Counted from the stretch's first letter, positions 1 through 10,946 are shown. The stretch: 64,000 bases of DNA from CAWDAQ01 sp963800325 (GCA_963800325.1 CAWDAQ010000003.1:186001-250000); one strand, 5' to 3'. Numbers and translations: made by a program. The notes: a model not told the origin generated them from the sequence alone.

Positions 1-3000
1 TCCCGCTCGGAGCCGACGAGCAGCTCGTCCATCTTCGGACCGTACTCGACCACCGTGGGGCGGAACCGCTCGACCTCGCTCGCCACGTCCAGGGTGCTCG
101 GCCGGGACCCGAGGAACCACCGCACCCCCCGGTCGAGCAACCGGCGGAACTCGAGGTAGAGCCGGGTCTGGGTCCCGGTGGAGACGACGTTGTCGAGCTC
201 CTCGACCTCGGCGACGAAGTCCTGCAGGTTGAACACCTCGCGGCAGATGACGAAGGCGCGGGCGATCTGCACGGCGGACGCGCCGGTCTCCTCGGCCGCC
301 CGGAAGGCGAACGTGATGCCGCCCCGGTTGACCATCGAGTTGGCCACGGAGTTGGTGATGATCTCGCGCCGCAGCGGGTGCGCCGACAGCTCGTCCCCGA
401 ACCGGTCGCGGACCTCCTCGGGGAAGTAGTCGGTCAGCGTCGCCCGGAACCACGGGTCGTCGGGCAGGTCCGAGGGCAGCAGCGCGTCCTTGAGCGCGAG
501 CTTGGCGTAGGCGACCATCACCGAGACCTCGGGCGAGCGCAGCCCGATGCCGTCCTCGGCGCGGTGGTGCAGCTCGGGGTCCCCGGGGAGGTACTCCAGG
601 GAGCGGTCGAGCTCGCCGTTCTCCTCGAGCCAGTGGATGAACCGCTCGTGCACGCTGACCATGTCGTGCTCCTGGGCGCGGGCGTTGCCGAGGAGCACGT
701 TCTGCTCGTAGTTGTCCCGCAGCACCTGGGCGGCGACCTCGTCGGTCATCGACGCGAGCAGCGAGTTGCGCTGCTTCATCGTCAGGTCGCCGTCACGCAC
801 GAGCTGGCCGAGGAGGATCTTGATGTTGACCTCGTGGTCGGAGGTGTCGACCCCCGCGGAGTTGTCGATGGCGTCGGTGTTGACCGCGACGCCGTGGAGC
901 GAGGCCTCGATGCGGCCGAGCTGGGTGAGCCCGAGGTTGCCGCCCTCGCCGACGACCTTGACCCGCAGGTCCGCCCCGTCGACGCGGATCGCGTCGTTGG
1001 CCCGGTCGCCGACGTCCCCGTGGGACTCCCGCGCCGACTTCACGTACGTGCCGATGCCGCCGTTCCAGAGCAGGTCGACCGGGGAGAGCAGGATGCCGCG
1101 GAGCAGCTCGGCCGGGGTGAGCTTCTCGGTGCCCTCCTCGAGCCCGAGGGCCTCGACCATCTGCGGGGTCACCTTGACCGACTTCGCCGAGCGGGAGAAC
1201 ACCCCGCCGCCCTCGCTGATGAGGGAGGTGTCGTAGTCCGCCCACGACGAGCGGTCGAGGTCGAACAGCCGCCGGCGCTCGTCGTAGGAGGTCTTCGCGT
1301 CGGGGGTGGGGTCGACGAAGATGTGCCGGTGGTCGAAGGCCGCGACGAGCCGGATGTGCTCGGAGAGGAGCATCCCGTTGCCGAACACGTCGCCGCTCAT
1401 GTCGCCGACGCCGACGACGGTGAACTCCTCGTTCTGGGTGTCGACGCCGAGCTCGCGGAAGTGCCGCTTGACCGCCTCCCAGGCCCCCCGCGCCGTGATG
1501 CCCATCGCCTTGTGGTCGTAGCCCTCGGACCCGCCGGAGGCGAACGCGTCGTCGAGCCAGAACCCGTAGTCCCGGGAGATCCCGTTGGCGATGTCGGAGA
1601 AGGTCGCGGTGCCCTTGTCGGCGGCGACGACGAGGTAGGAGTCGTCGCCGTCGTGCCGCACGACCCGGTCCGGGGGGACGATCTCGGTGCCGTCGCGGTT
1701 GTCGGTGACGTCGAGCATCGCGGAGATGAACACCGTGTACGCCGCGACGCCCTCCTTCAGCCAGGCGTCCCGGTCCGCGGTCGGGTCGGGCAGCTGCTTG
1801 GCGAAGAACCCGCCCTTGGAGCCGGTCGGGACGATGACGGCGTTCTTGACCATCTGCGCCTTGACGAGCCCGAGCACCTCGGTGCGGAAGTCCTCCCGGC
1901 GGTCGCTCCAGCGCAGCCCACCGCGGGCGACCGCGCCGAAGCGTAGGTGGACCCCCTCGACGCGGGGGCTGTAGACCCAGATCTCGAAGGCGGGCCGCGG
2001 GGCCGGCAGGTCGGGAACCTTCTTCGGGTCGATCTTGAACGAGACGTAGCTCTTGGGCTGGCCGTCCTCCCCGGTCTGGAAGTAGTTCGTCCGGAGCGTG
2101 GCGCGGATGACCCCGAGGAAGGCACGGACGATGCGGTCCTCGTCGAGCGAGGACACCTCGTCGAGGGCGGTGGTGACCGCGGTGGCGACCTTCTCCTCGG
2201 CCTCGGCCCGGGCGCCCTCGTCGCTGTCGAAGCGGTCGGGGTCGAACCGGGTCTCGAACAGCTCGACGAGCTTGGCCGCGATGTCGAGGTTGTGGATGAG
2301 GGCGTCCTGGAGGTAGTGCTGGCTGAAGGTCTGGCGTCCCTGGCGCAGGTACTTCGCGATCGCCCGGAGGATGACGACCTGCCGGAAGTCGAGGTGGGCG
2401 CCGAGGACGAGCGCGTTGAACCCGTCGGACTCGGCGCGGCCGTCCCAGACCGCACCGACCGCGCCCTCGAAGAGCTCGCGGACCCGCTCGCGGCTCATCG
2501 AGCTCCACACCCGGTCGTCGTGGACCCGAAGGCCGAAGTCGTAGACGTAGACCGCGCCGCCGTCCCCGCGGCGGATCTCGTAGGGACGCTCGTCGACGAC
2601 CTCGACGCCCATGTGGGTGAACAGCGGCAGCACCTCGGTCAGCGTGATCGGCTCGCGCCGGTAGAGCTTGAACCGGCGGTCGGTCGCCCGGCCGCCCGTG
2701 GGCTGGTAGAGCGCGAGCCCGGTGGGGTGGGCGTCGGAGAGCTCCTCCATGTTGACGAGGTCGGCGATCGCCTGCCGGACGGTGAAGGACTCCTTGTACG
2801 CCTCGGGGAACCCCCGGCCGTAGACGCCCGCGAGGCGGGCCGCCTCCTCCTCCCCGTGCTCGGCCCGGGCGGCCTCGGCGAGGTCCTCGTCCCACGTGCG
2901 GCTGGCGTCGACGAGGCGCTTCTCGAGGGCCTCGGTGTCGACCTCGGGGATCGCCTCCCCCTGGGGCACCCGGACGACGAAGTGGAGCTGGGCGAGGCTG

Positions 3001-4439
3001 GACTCCGACACCCGGGTCGTGTAGTCGACCGTCGCCCCGTCGAACGCGTCCTTGAGGATGGCCTGCATCTTCAGCCGGACGGTCGTGTTGTACCGGTCCC
3101 GGGGGATGTAGACCAGGCACGAGACGAACCGGAGGAAGTCGTCGGTGCGCAGGTAGAGCTTGGTCCGGCGGCGCTCCTGCAGGTGGACCACGGAGGTGGA
3201 CACCTCCAGGAGCCGGTCGACGCTGGTCTGCAGCAGCTCGTCCCGGGGAAAGTTCTCCAGGACCTCGAGCAGGTCCTTGCCGGAGTGGCTGTCCGGTGAG
3301 AAGCCGGACGCGTCGAGCACCTTGCGGACCTTGTCCTTGACGATCGGCACGCGCAGCACCGACTCGGTGTAGGCGCTGGAGGTGAACAGCCCGAGGAACC
3401 GGTGCTCGCCGGTGACCGTGCCGTCGGCGTCGAAGGTCTTCACCCCGACGTAGTCGAGGTAGGTGGAGCGGTGGACCGTCGCTCGGGAGTTGGCCTTGGT
3501 GACGATGAGCAGCTCGCGCTCCCGGGCCTTCCGGCTGGCCGCCTGGCTCAGGGCGGGGCGGTCCCCGCGCATCGACGGGTCCCGCCGGAGGATGCCGAGG
3601 CCGGTGCCGGGCTCGGCGCTGATGACGTCGCCCCGCTCCTCGCGCCGCAGCTCGTACTCGCGGAAGCCGAGGAACGTGAAGTGGTTCTCGGCCATCCAGC
3701 GGAGGAACTCGACGGTCTGCTCGACGTCCTCGGACCCGACCTTCGCCGGGGGGCTCGCGGCGAGCTCGTCGGCGACCTCGCGGGCCCGGTCGCGCATCTT
3801 CCGCCAGTCCTCGACGGCCTCGCGGACGTCGGTGAGGACCCGCCGGAGACGGGAGGCGAGCTCGGCGCGGGACTCGGCGTCGCTGTCGCGGTCGACCTCC
3901 AGGTGCATCCACGACTCGACGCCCTCGCCGAACGAGCGCTCGCCCTTGCCGGCCTTGCCCTCCGTGCCGGCGGTGCCGTCCTTGCCCTCCGTGCCGGAGC
4001 TGCTCCCGGTGCTCATGACCTCCTCGAGGTCGCCGGTCGCGGAGCGCCGGACCCGGAGCTGGGGGTGGACGACGAGGTGGACCGCCCGCCCCTGCCGGGT
4101 CAGCTCGACCGAGAGCGAGTCGACGAGGAACGGCATGTCGTCGGTGACGACCTGGATGACGGTGTGGCCGCTCGACCAGCCCTCGTCGACCGCGTCCGGG
4201 TTGAACACCTCGACGTTGGCGGTGCCGCTCGGCCGGTGCCGCGCGACCGACCGGTGCGACAGGGCGGCACCGAGCAGGTCCTCGGGGGCGCGGGAGAGGA
4301 CGTCCTCGGCGGCGACGTGCCGGTAGTAGCTGAGGAGGAACTCCTCGAGGTTGCCGGCGCCCTCGACACCGGCCCGCCGGCCGTGCTCGGCGGCCTCACG
4401 CAGTCGCTGCTGACGGGACTGTTCCAGTGACTCGGACAT
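1..4439 (-). CDS. gdh: NAD-specific glutamate dehydrogenase (large, ~1600-aa class), 3' end cut by window
   Basis: Catabolic NAD-dependent glutamate dehydrogenase of the large tetrameric class (Bac_GDH). It deaminates glutamate to 2-oxoglutarate. About 1480 codons lie in the window and the C-terminus runs off the left edge, in keeping with the ~1600-aa family. The frame reads from an ATG (MSESLEQSRQQ) and contains the typical RTNYFQTG, VARGGLRWSDR, PTGSKGGFFAK and NGGIGTYVK segments of the catalytic core. Residues about 141-165 are an unusual Gly/Glu/Lys/Thr linker with two GTEGK repeats. Aconitase lies 60 nt upstream on the same strand, so the two may be co-transcribed and jointly feed the TCA cycle. 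A large NAD-GDH near secA is also found in Streptomyces. Confidence 0.95.
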   Translation of the reverse strand, partial: MSESLEQSRQQRLREAAEHGRRAGVEGAGNLEEFLLSYYRHVAAEDVLSRAPEDLLGAALSHRSVARHRPSGTANVEVFNPDAVDEGWSSGHTVIQVVTDDMPFLVDSLSVELTRQGRAVHLVVHPQLRVRRSATGDLEEVMSTGSSSGTEGKDGTAGTEGKAGKGERSFGEGVESWMHLEVDRDSDAESRAELASRLRRVLTDVREAVEDWRKMRDRAREVADELAASPPAKVGSEDVEQTVEFLRWMAENHFTFLGFREYELRREERGDVISAEPGTGLGILRRDPSMRGDRPALSQAASRKARERELLIVTKANSRATVHRSTYLDYVGVKTFDADGTVTGEHRFLGLFTSSAYTESVLRVPIVKDKVRKVLDASGFSPDSHSGKDLLEVLENFPRDELLQTSVDRLLEVSTSVVHLQERRRTKLYLRTDDFLRFVSCLVYIPRDRYNTTVRLKMQAILKDAFDGATVDYTTRVSESSLAQLHFVVRVPQGEAIPEVDTEALEKRLVDASRTWDEDLAEAARAEHGEEEAARLAGVYGRGFPEAYKESFTVRQAIADLVNMEELSDAHPTGLALYQPTGGRATDRRFKLYRREPITLTEVLPLFTHMGVEVVDERPYEIRRGDGGAVYVYDFGLRVHDDRVWSSMSRERVRELFEGAVGAVWDGRAESDGFNALVLGAHLDFRQVVILRAIAKYLRQGRQTFSQHYLQDALIHNLDIAAKLVELFETRFDPDRFDSDEGARAEAEEKVATAVTTALDEVSSLDEDRIVRAFLGVIRATLRTNYFQTGEDGQPKSYVSFKIDPKKVPDLPAPRPAFEIWVYSPRVEGVHLRFGAVARGGLRWSDRREDFRTEVLGLVKAQMVKNAVIVPTGSKGGFFAKQLPDPTADRDAWLKEGVAAYTVFISAMLDVTDNRDGTEIVPPDRVVRHDGDDSYLVVAADKGTATFSDIANGISRDYGFWLDDAFASGGSEGYDHKAMGITARGAWEAVKRHFRELGVDTQNEEFTVVGVGDMSGDVFGNGMLLSEHIRLVAAFDHRHIFVDPTPDAKTSYDERRRLFDLDRSSWADYDTSLISEGGGVFSRSAKSVKVTPQMVEALGLEEGTEKLTPAELLRGILLSPVDLLWNGGIGTYVKSARESHGDVGDRANDAIRVDGADLRVKVVGEGGNLGLTQLGRIEASLHGVAVNTDAIDNSAGVDTSDHEVNIKILLGQLVRDGDLTMKQRNSLLASMTDEVAAQVLRDNYEQNVLLGNARAQEHDMVSVHERFIHWLEENGELDRSLEYLPGDPELHHRAEDGIGLRSPEVSVMVAYAKLALKDALLPSDLPDDPWFRATLTDYFPEEVRDRFGDELSAHPLRREIITNSVANSMVNRGGITFAFRAAEETGASAVQIARAFVICREVFNLQDFVAEVEELDNVVSTGTQTRLYLEFRRLLDRGVRWFLGSRPSTLDVASEVERFRPTVVEYGPKMDELLVGSER

Positions 4440-4499
4440 GACTGCGCGCGTTCCTCATCTCTCGCTGGGGCCACCTCGTCGTGTTCCTCGTCCGGCAGC

Positions 4500-6461
4500 C
4501 TAGCCCTCGGCCTGCTGCTCGGACCTCAGCCAGGGGATGAGTCCCCCGGCGAGCACCATGGACACCTGGCGCTCGGACAGCCGGTGCCGCGCCGGGTACT
4601 CCTCGTCCCTGGTCGCGTTCCGCACGGTGAGCTCGGCGCCGGACCGCAGGGCCTCCCGGACCTCCTCGACGACGAGGACGTCGCCCTGCTCGACCCGGTC
4701 GTGGTCGCCCTCGTCGTCGAGCTCGAGGGCGAGGATCCCGAAGTTGGCGAGGTTCTCCCAGTGGATCCGGGCGAACGAGGTGGCGAGGACGAGCCGCAGT
4801 CCGAGGTGGCGCGGCGCGATCGCGGCGTGTTCCCGGGAGGAGCCCTGGCCGTAGTTGCTCCCGCCGACGACGGCGTGGCCGCCCTCGATGGCGGCGGCCC
4901 GCTCCGGGTAGCCCTCGTCGGCCTCGGTGAAGGCGAACTCGGCAAGCTTGGGGACGTTGCTGCGGAACGGCAGGACCTTGGCGCCTGCGGGCAGGATCGT
5001 GTCGGTCGAGACGTCGTCGCCGAGCACGAGGGCCACCTCGAGCTCGAGCCGCTCCGGCAACGGGTCGAAGTCCGGCATCCCCGCGATGTTGTCGCCCTTG
5101 ACGAGCTCGACCTGCGCGGCCTCCTCGGCCGGCAGGGGCGGCTGGAGCATGCCGGTGTTGACGCTGGAGTGCTCGGGCAGGTCGAGCTCGGGAAGCTCGA
5201 GCCCGATGAGGTCGGGCAGGTCGCGCGGGTCGGTGATCCTCCCGGTGAGCGCGGCGGCCGCCCCGGTCTCCGGGGAGCACAGGTAGACGTGGTCGTCGGC
5301 GGTGCCGGACCGCCCGGGGAAGTTCCGCGGCGTGGTCCGCAGGCTCCGCCCGGTGCTCGTCGGCGCCTGGCCCATCCCGATGCAGCCCATGCACCCGGAC
5401 TGGTGCAGCCGGGCGCCCGCGGCGACGAGGTCGAACGTGCCCCCCGTCCGGGTGAGGTCCTGGAGGATCTGGCGCGAGCTCGGGTTGACGTCGAGCGAGA
5501 CCCCCGGCGCGACGCGGCGACCGGCGACCATGGCGGCGACGACCGCGAAGTCGCGCAGGCCCGGGTTGGCCGAGCTGCCGATGACGACCTGCTCGACCTC
5601 GTCCCCGGCGACCTCGCGCACGGGGACGACGTTGCCCGGGGAGCTCGGCAGCGCGATGAGCGGCTCGACCTGCGAGAGGTCGATCTCCTCGGTGACGTCG
5701 TAGCCGGCGCCCGCGTCGGCCTCGAGCGGGCTGAAGTCGTCCTCCCGGTCCTCGGCGGCGAGGAAGGCCCGGACGGCGTCGTCGGCGGGGAAGACCGAGG
5801 TCGTCGCGCCGAGCTCGGCGCCCATGTTCGCGATGACGTGGCGGTCCATCGCGGTGAGCGTCTCCAGGCCGGGGCCGTGGTACTCGATGATCCGCCCGAC
5901 GCCGCCGGAGACCCCGTGCCTGCGGAGCATCTCGAGGATGACGTCCTTCGCGCTCACCCACGGCCCGAGCTCACCGGTGAGCCGCACCCCCCACACCTCC
6001 GGCATCCGCAGCCGCAGCGGCTCCCCGGCGATGACGCGGGCGACCTCGATGCCGCCGACGCCGATCGCGAGCATGCCGAGCGACCCGGCCGCCGGGGTGT
6101 GGCTGTCGGAGCCGACCATCGTCGCCCCGGGCACCCCGAACCGCTGCATGTGCGTCGGGTGGGAGACCCCGTTGCCGGGGCCGGAGTACCAGAGCCCGAA
6201 GCGGCGGCACGCCGAGCGGAGGAACTCGTGGTCCTCGGCGTTCTCGCTGCCGGTCTGGAGCAGGTTGTGGTCGACGTACTGCACCGAGACCTTCGTCCGC
6301 GCCCGCTCGAGCCCGAGCGCCTCGAGCTCGAGCATGACGAGGGTGCCGGTCGCGTCCTGGGTGAGGGTCTGGTCGATCCGGACCGCGATCTCCTCCCCCG
6401 GGGTCATCTCCCCCGACTCGAGGTGGGAGGCGATGAGCTTCTGGGCGACGTTGCGGGCCAT
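4500..6461 (-). CDS. acn: Aconitate hydratase (short, ~650-aa type)
   Basis: Aconitase interconverting citrate and isocitrate through a [4Fe-4S] cluster. At 653 aa it belongs to the shorter Aquifex/mitochondrial-like class rather than the ~900-aa AcnA class. Visible signatures are VGSDSHTPAAGSLGM near the N-terminus, the cluster-ligand motif SGCMGCIGMG in the middle, and the swivel-domain GSNYGQGSSREHAA near the C-terminus. I choose ATG at 6461: TACGGT ends exactly 7 nt before it, the leaderless arrangement seen across this window. An in-frame GTG at 6470 would add three residues. It lies upstream of the glutamate dehydrogenase gene on the same strand. Confidence 0.95.
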   Translation of the reverse strand: MARNVAQKLIASHLESGEMTPGEEIAVRIDQTLTQDATGTLVMLELEALGLERARTKVSVQYVDHNLLQTGSENAEDHEFLRSACRRFGLWYSGPGNGVSHPTHMQRFGVPGATMVGSDSHTPAAGSLGMLAIGVGGIEVARVIAGEPLRLRMPEVWGVRLTGELGPWVSAKDVILEMLRRHGVSGGVGRIIEYHGPGLETLTAMDRHVIANMGAELGATTSVFPADDAVRAFLAAEDREDDFSPLEADAGAGYDVTEEIDLSQVEPLIALPSSPGNVVPVREVAGDEVEQVVIGSSANPGLRDFAVVAAMVAGRRVAPGVSLDVNPSSRQILQDLTRTGGTFDLVAAGARLHQSGCMGCIGMGQAPTSTGRSLRTTPRNFPGRSGTADDHVYLCSPETGAAAALTGRITDPRDLPDLIGLELPELDLPEHSSVNTGMLQPPLPAEEAAQVELVKGDNIAGMPDFDPLPERLELEVALVLGDDVSTDTILPAGAKVLPFRSNVPKLAEFAFTEADEGYPERAAAIEGGHAVVGGSNYGQGSSREHAAIAPRHLGLRLVLATSFARIHWENLANFGILALELDDEGDHDRVEQGDVLVVEEVREALRSGAELTVRNATRDEEYPARHRLSERQVSMVLAGGLIPWLRSEQQAEG

Positions 6462-6468
6462 CTCCCTC

Positions 6469-6474
6469 ACCGTA
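6469..6474 (-). promoter_or_regulatory. Putative leaderless -10 box (TACGGT) of acn
   Basis: TACGGT matches TANNNT and lies 7 nt before the acn ATG, leaving room only for a leaderless or nearly leaderless transcript. Confidence 0.45.
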
Positions 6475-6545
6475 GTCCTGCACGCGGCGCGCGCAAGGCG
6501 TGGCCGCCGGTCCCGGGCGGTGGCGGCGCACCGGGTCCGGGCAGG

Positions 6546-7364
6546 TCAGAGTCCGTCGCGCATCTCCCACAGCAGCGGGTAGAAGCGCAGGGAGAGGCGG
6601 CTGCGCAGGTACGGCGCGCCCGTGGAGCCACCGGTGCCGGACTTCGTCCCGATCTGCCGCTCGACCATCGCGACGTGCCGGGCCCGCCAGGCGGCCTGCT
6701 GCTCGTCGTGCTCCAGCAGGGTCTCGGCGAGCTCCCAGACCTCGCCGTGGGTCGCCCGGTCCCGGGCCACGGTGACCAGGGCCGTCGTGACGCGGGCGTC
6801 GTCGACGGGGTCCCCGACGGTGAACCCGGCGCGGCGCAGGACGGCGATGAACCCGTCCCAGAGGCTCGGCTCGTCGAGCCGGCGGTGCAGCCGCTCCCGC
6901 TCGGCGTCGCTCAGGCCGCGGAAGCGGTCGAGGAAGGCCGGGTCCTTGGCCCCGGAGAGGAACTCGACCTCGCGGAACTGGACGGACTGGAACCCGCTCG
7001 CGGGCGCGAGCATGTGCCGGAACTCGAGGAAGTCCTGCGGGGTCATCGTCTCCAGGACGTCGATCTGGTGGACCAGGACGTCCTCGATCGTCGCGACCCT
7101 GCGCAGCAGGTGCCGGGCCCACCACAGCCGACCGGCGACCATCGCGTCCCGCGCCGCCTCGAGCTCGTGGAGCACCTGCTGGAACCAGAGCTCGTAGACC
7201 TGGTGGATGGTGATGAAGAGCAGCTCGTCGTGGGCCGGGGTCTGCGGGACCTGCTGGGCCAGCAGGCCGGGGACGTGCAGGTAGCTGCCGTAGGTCAGCC
7301 GGGCGCCCTCCTCGCCGAACTGGCGGTCACCGGGGCCGGGAGCGGTCGCGTCGTGGTCGGGCAC
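6546..7364 (-). CDS. kynA: Tryptophan 2,3-dioxygenase
   Basis: Haem-dependent tryptophan 2,3-dioxygenase, which opens the indole ring of L-tryptophan to N-formylkynurenine, the first step of the kynurenine pathway. The 272-aa length fits the bacterial family. The sequence AHDELLFITIHQVYELWFQ holds the active-site His54. RHVAMVERQIGTKSGTGGS holds the likely proximal haem ligand His230 and the substrate-binding GTGG loop. The GTG start (PDHDATAP) is preceded by TATGGT and 6 nt, and the reading frame further upstream is Gly/Arg-rich noise. No kynureninase or formamidase gene is adjacent, so the rest of the pathway is elsewhere or absent. Confidence 0.95.
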   Translation of the reverse strand: MPDHDATAPGPGDRQFGEEGARLTYGSYLHVPGLLAQQVPQTPAHDELLFITIHQVYELWFQQVLHELEAARDAMVAGRLWWARHLLRRVATIEDVLVHQIDVLETMTPQDFLEFRHMLAPASGFQSVQFREVEFLSGAKDPAFLDRFRGLSDAERERLHRRLDEPSLWDGFIAVLRRAGFTVGDPVDDARVTTALVTVARDRATHGEVWELAETLLEHDEQQAAWRARHVAMVERQIGTKSGTGGSTGAPYLRSRLSLRFYPLLWEMRDGL

Positions 7365-7370
7365 GGGCGA

Positions 7371-7376
7371 ACCATA
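7371..7376 (-). promoter_or_regulatory. Putative leaderless -10 box (TATGGT) of kynA
   Basis: TATGGT ends 6 nt before the GTG start of kynA and no Shine-Dalgarno sequence is present between them. Confidence 0.45.
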
Positions 7377-7545
7377 GCGCCCCGGCGGGGGCCGGCGACC
7401 CCGCAGCGAGGACCCGGCCCGCGGGCCGCCCGGGACGACGCCTCGGCGCCCTCGGAAACCCCCGGTCCCACCAGCACCGATGGTCACGGTGTGACACAGT
7501 TCTCACATCTGGCACACGACGCGCCAGCACAGGGAAAGGACAGCC

Positions 7546-7701
7546 ATGATCATCCTGGGGGTCATCCTCCTGCTCATCGGCATCTTCGCCGGTGTCCCCG
7601 TCCTCACGTGGATCGGGGTCATCCTCGCCGTCGTCGGGGTCGTCCTCTACATCCTGGGCGCCATGGGGAACGCGGTCGGAGGAAGGAAGCACTGGTACTG
7701 A
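7546..7701 (+). CDS. Small two-helix membrane protein, DUF6131-like
   Basis: A 51-aa protein made almost wholly of two hydrophobic helices (MIILGVILLLIGIF and WIGVILAVVGVVLYILG) followed by a short basic tail ending GGRKHWY. This pattern resembles the small actinobacterial DUF6131 membrane proteins, whose function is unknown. An AAAGGA ribosome-binding site lies 6-7 nt before the ATG. A strong hairpin follows the stop codon. It is monocistronic and diverges from kynA. Confidence 0.8.
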   Translation: MIILGVILLLIGIFAGVPVLTWIGVILAVVGVVLYILGAMGNAVGGRKHWY

Positions 7702-7738
7702 CGGCCCCGCCCGGGGCGCCGCCCCGGACGGGACCCAC

Positions 7739-7773
7739 ACGACCCCCGCGGACCGATGGTCCGCGGGGGTCGT
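7739..7773 (+). terminator. Rho-independent-type hairpin after the DUF6131-like gene
   Basis: A perfect 15-bp stem (arms 7739-7753 and 7759-7773) with a CGATG loop lies 37 nt after the stop codon. There is no T-tract, as is common in actinobacteria. Confidence 0.75.
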
Positions 7774-7788
7774 TCGGTACCGGCTCGC

Positions 7789-7794
7789 TACGGT
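7789..7794 (+). promoter_or_regulatory. Putative leaderless -10 box (TACGGT) of the DUF2505 gene
   Basis: TACGGT ends 6 nt before the ATG at 7801. Confidence 0.4.
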
Positions 7795-7800
7795 GAGGCC

Positions 7801-8289
7801 ATGAGGATCGCCGAGACCGCCCGGTACCCCGCCCCGCCGGAGGAGGTGTTCGCCGTCCTCGCCGACGAGGACTTCCAGGACGCCAAGTGCGAGGCGACCC
7901 ACGCGATGAGCCACACCGTGGAGGTGACCGCCCGCGACGGCCGCACCCGGGTGCGCACCGAGCGGGAGCTGCCCGCGACGGGCCTGCCGGACGTGGCCCG
8001 CTCGTTCGTCGGCGACACCCTGCGGGTCACCGAGACCCACGACTGGGGGCCGGCGGGCCCGGACGGGTCCCGACGCGCGTCCATCGAGATCGGCGTGCGC
8101 GGCGCCCCGATCACGATGCGCGGCACCATCGCGCTGCTGCCCGACGGTCCGGGGACGCGGGAGGAGATCGAGGCGAACCTCAGCGCGTCGGTGCCGCTCG
8201 TCGGGGGCCGGATCGAGAGGGCGGCGGCCCCGGTCGTGCAGCAGGCGATCACGATCGAGACCCGCATGGCCCACGAGCGGCTCGGCTGA
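7801..8289 (+). CDS. DUF2505 family protein (START-like fold likely)
   Basis: A 162-aa soluble protein beginning MRIAETARYPAPPEEVFAVLADEDF. This N-terminus is typical of polyketide-cyclase/START-like small ligand-binding folds, and the overall pattern matches the actinobacterial DUF2505 family. Its ligand and function are unknown. I chose the ATG at 7801 over an upstream in-frame start at 7756, because the latter falls inside the terminator hairpin of the preceding gene and TACGGT sits 6 nt before 7801. A second strong hairpin follows the stop, so the gene is probably monocistronic. Confidence 0.85.
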   Translation: MRIAETARYPAPPEEVFAVLADEDFQDAKCEATHAMSHTVEVTARDGRTRVRTERELPATGLPDVARSFVGDTLRVTETHDWGPAGPDGSRRASIEIGVRGAPITMRGTIALLPDGPGTREEIEANLSASVPLVGGRIERAAAPVVQQAITIETRMAHERLG

Positions 8290-8296
8290 GCGGGAC

Positions 8297-8330
8297 GGGG
8301 GTCCGCGCCGGCGTACCGGCGCGGGCCCCC
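8297..8330. terminator. Bidirectional hairpin between the DUF2505 gene and pruA
   Basis: Arms 8297-8311 and 8316-8330 form a 15-bp stem with one G-U pair and a CGTA loop, followed by TTCT on the plus strand. It lies between convergent genes and can serve both. Confidence 0.75.
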
Positions 8331-8357
8331 TTCTGGCACCTCGACCCGTGGGCCCCG

Positions 8358-9986
<1,629 letters not shown>

Positions 9987-10066
9987 GGGCGGGGACTCCT
10001 TCGTCGCTGGTCCTGCGGGCCTGTCGCGGCCCCGTGAGCGGGTCGGTCACAGGTCACTCGTGGTCC

Positions 10067-10072
10067 TATCGT
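10067..10072 (+). promoter_or_regulatory. Putative leaderless -10 box (TATCGT) of the alpha/beta hydrolase gene
   Basis: TATCGT ends 7 nt before the ATG at 10080 and no ribosome-binding site is visible. Confidence 0.45.
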
Positions 10073-10079
10073 GGCACGC

Positions 10080-10946
10080 ATGCCGACCCCCGCCCCACCC
10101 GGCGACCTCGCCGTCCACGACCTCGGCGGCCCACCCGGGGCGCCGCTGCTGCTCCTGATGCACGGGCTGACCGACTCCGGGCGCTGCTGGCCCGACGCGG
10201 CCGCCCGCTGGACCGGGCGCTACCGGGTGCTGGCCTGGGACGCCCGCGGCCACGGGGACTCCCCCCGGTTCACCGACGACGAGCTCGCGGCCGGCGTGGG
10301 CGAGACGATGCTCGCCGACGCCGTCGCCCTGCTCGAGCGTCTGCGCGCCCGCGGCGAGCCGGCCCCCGTCCTCGTCGGCCACTCCATGGGTGGCGGCACC
10401 GCCGGGAACGTCGCCGCCACGCGCGGCGACCTCGTGCGCGGCGTGGTCCTCGAGGACCCGGCACTGGGGATCTGGCCGGGCCGGGAGCGCTCGGAGCGGG
10501 CGAGCCGGGCCGCGCAGTGGCGGGCCGACGACGCGTCGTGGCGCGCCGACCCCGGCGCCCGCGTCCTCGAGCGCCGCGCGGACCCGGCGCGGTGGCCGGA
10601 CGTCGAGGTGGCTCCGTGGGCGGCGGCCAAGCCCGAGGTCGACACCCGGGTCCTCGACACCGGGATGGTCGCGGTGCAGCGCAGCGCCGTCGACGTCCTG
10701 CGCGACCTCGCGGCCCCCACGCTGCTGCTCACCGCCGGGGACGACCAGCTCTGGCCCCCGTCCGCCCGTCGGCTGCTCGACGCGCTCGACGCTCCCGGGC
10801 TCACCCACGTCCACCTCGCCGAGGCCGAGCACTGCATCCGCCGCACCCGGCCGGAGGACTTCCACGCGGTCGTCGACCCGTGGCTGGCGGAGCTGCTCGC
10901 CGGGGACGAGCCGCCGGGGAGGTCCTCGGGTCCCCCGCGGGTCTAG
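10080..10946 (+). CDS. Alpha/beta hydrolase
   Basis: A 288-aa alpha/beta-hydrolase-fold enzyme. The oxyanion segment LLLLMHGLTDSGRCW, the strand LAWDARGHGDSP and the nucleophile elbow VLVGHSMGGG (Ser102) are clear. The late LLLTAGDDQLWPPSA carries the likely acid and a C-terminal EHCIRR supplies the His. The substrate cannot be told from sequence. ATG 10080 is preferred over an in-frame GTG at 10071 because of the TATCGT box 7 nt upstream. The stop codon overlaps the stop of the convergent DUF6912 gene by 4 nt. Confidence 0.9.
   Translation: MPTPAPPGDLAVHDLGGPPGAPLLLLMHGLTDSGRCWPDAAARWTGRYRVLAWDARGHGDSPRFTDDELAAGVGETMLADAVALLERLRARGEPAPVLVGHSMGGGTAGNVAATRGDLVRGVVLEDPALGIWPGRERSERASRAAQWRADDASWRADPGARVLERRADPARWPDVEVAPWAAAKPEVDTRVLDTGMVAVQRSAVDVLRDLAAPTLLLTAGDDQLWPPSARRLLDALDAPGLTHVHLAEAEHCIRRTRPEDFHAVVDPWLAELLAGDEPPGRSSGPPRV

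Noticed and set aside
793..3912. Long open frames in other phases, e.g. 1039 codons opposite or out of phase within the glutamate dehydrogenase gene
   Set aside because: Very high GC leaves few stops in shadow frames; these translate to Arg/Pro/Gly/Ala-rich sequence with no domain, and the dehydrogenase frame is unmistakable.
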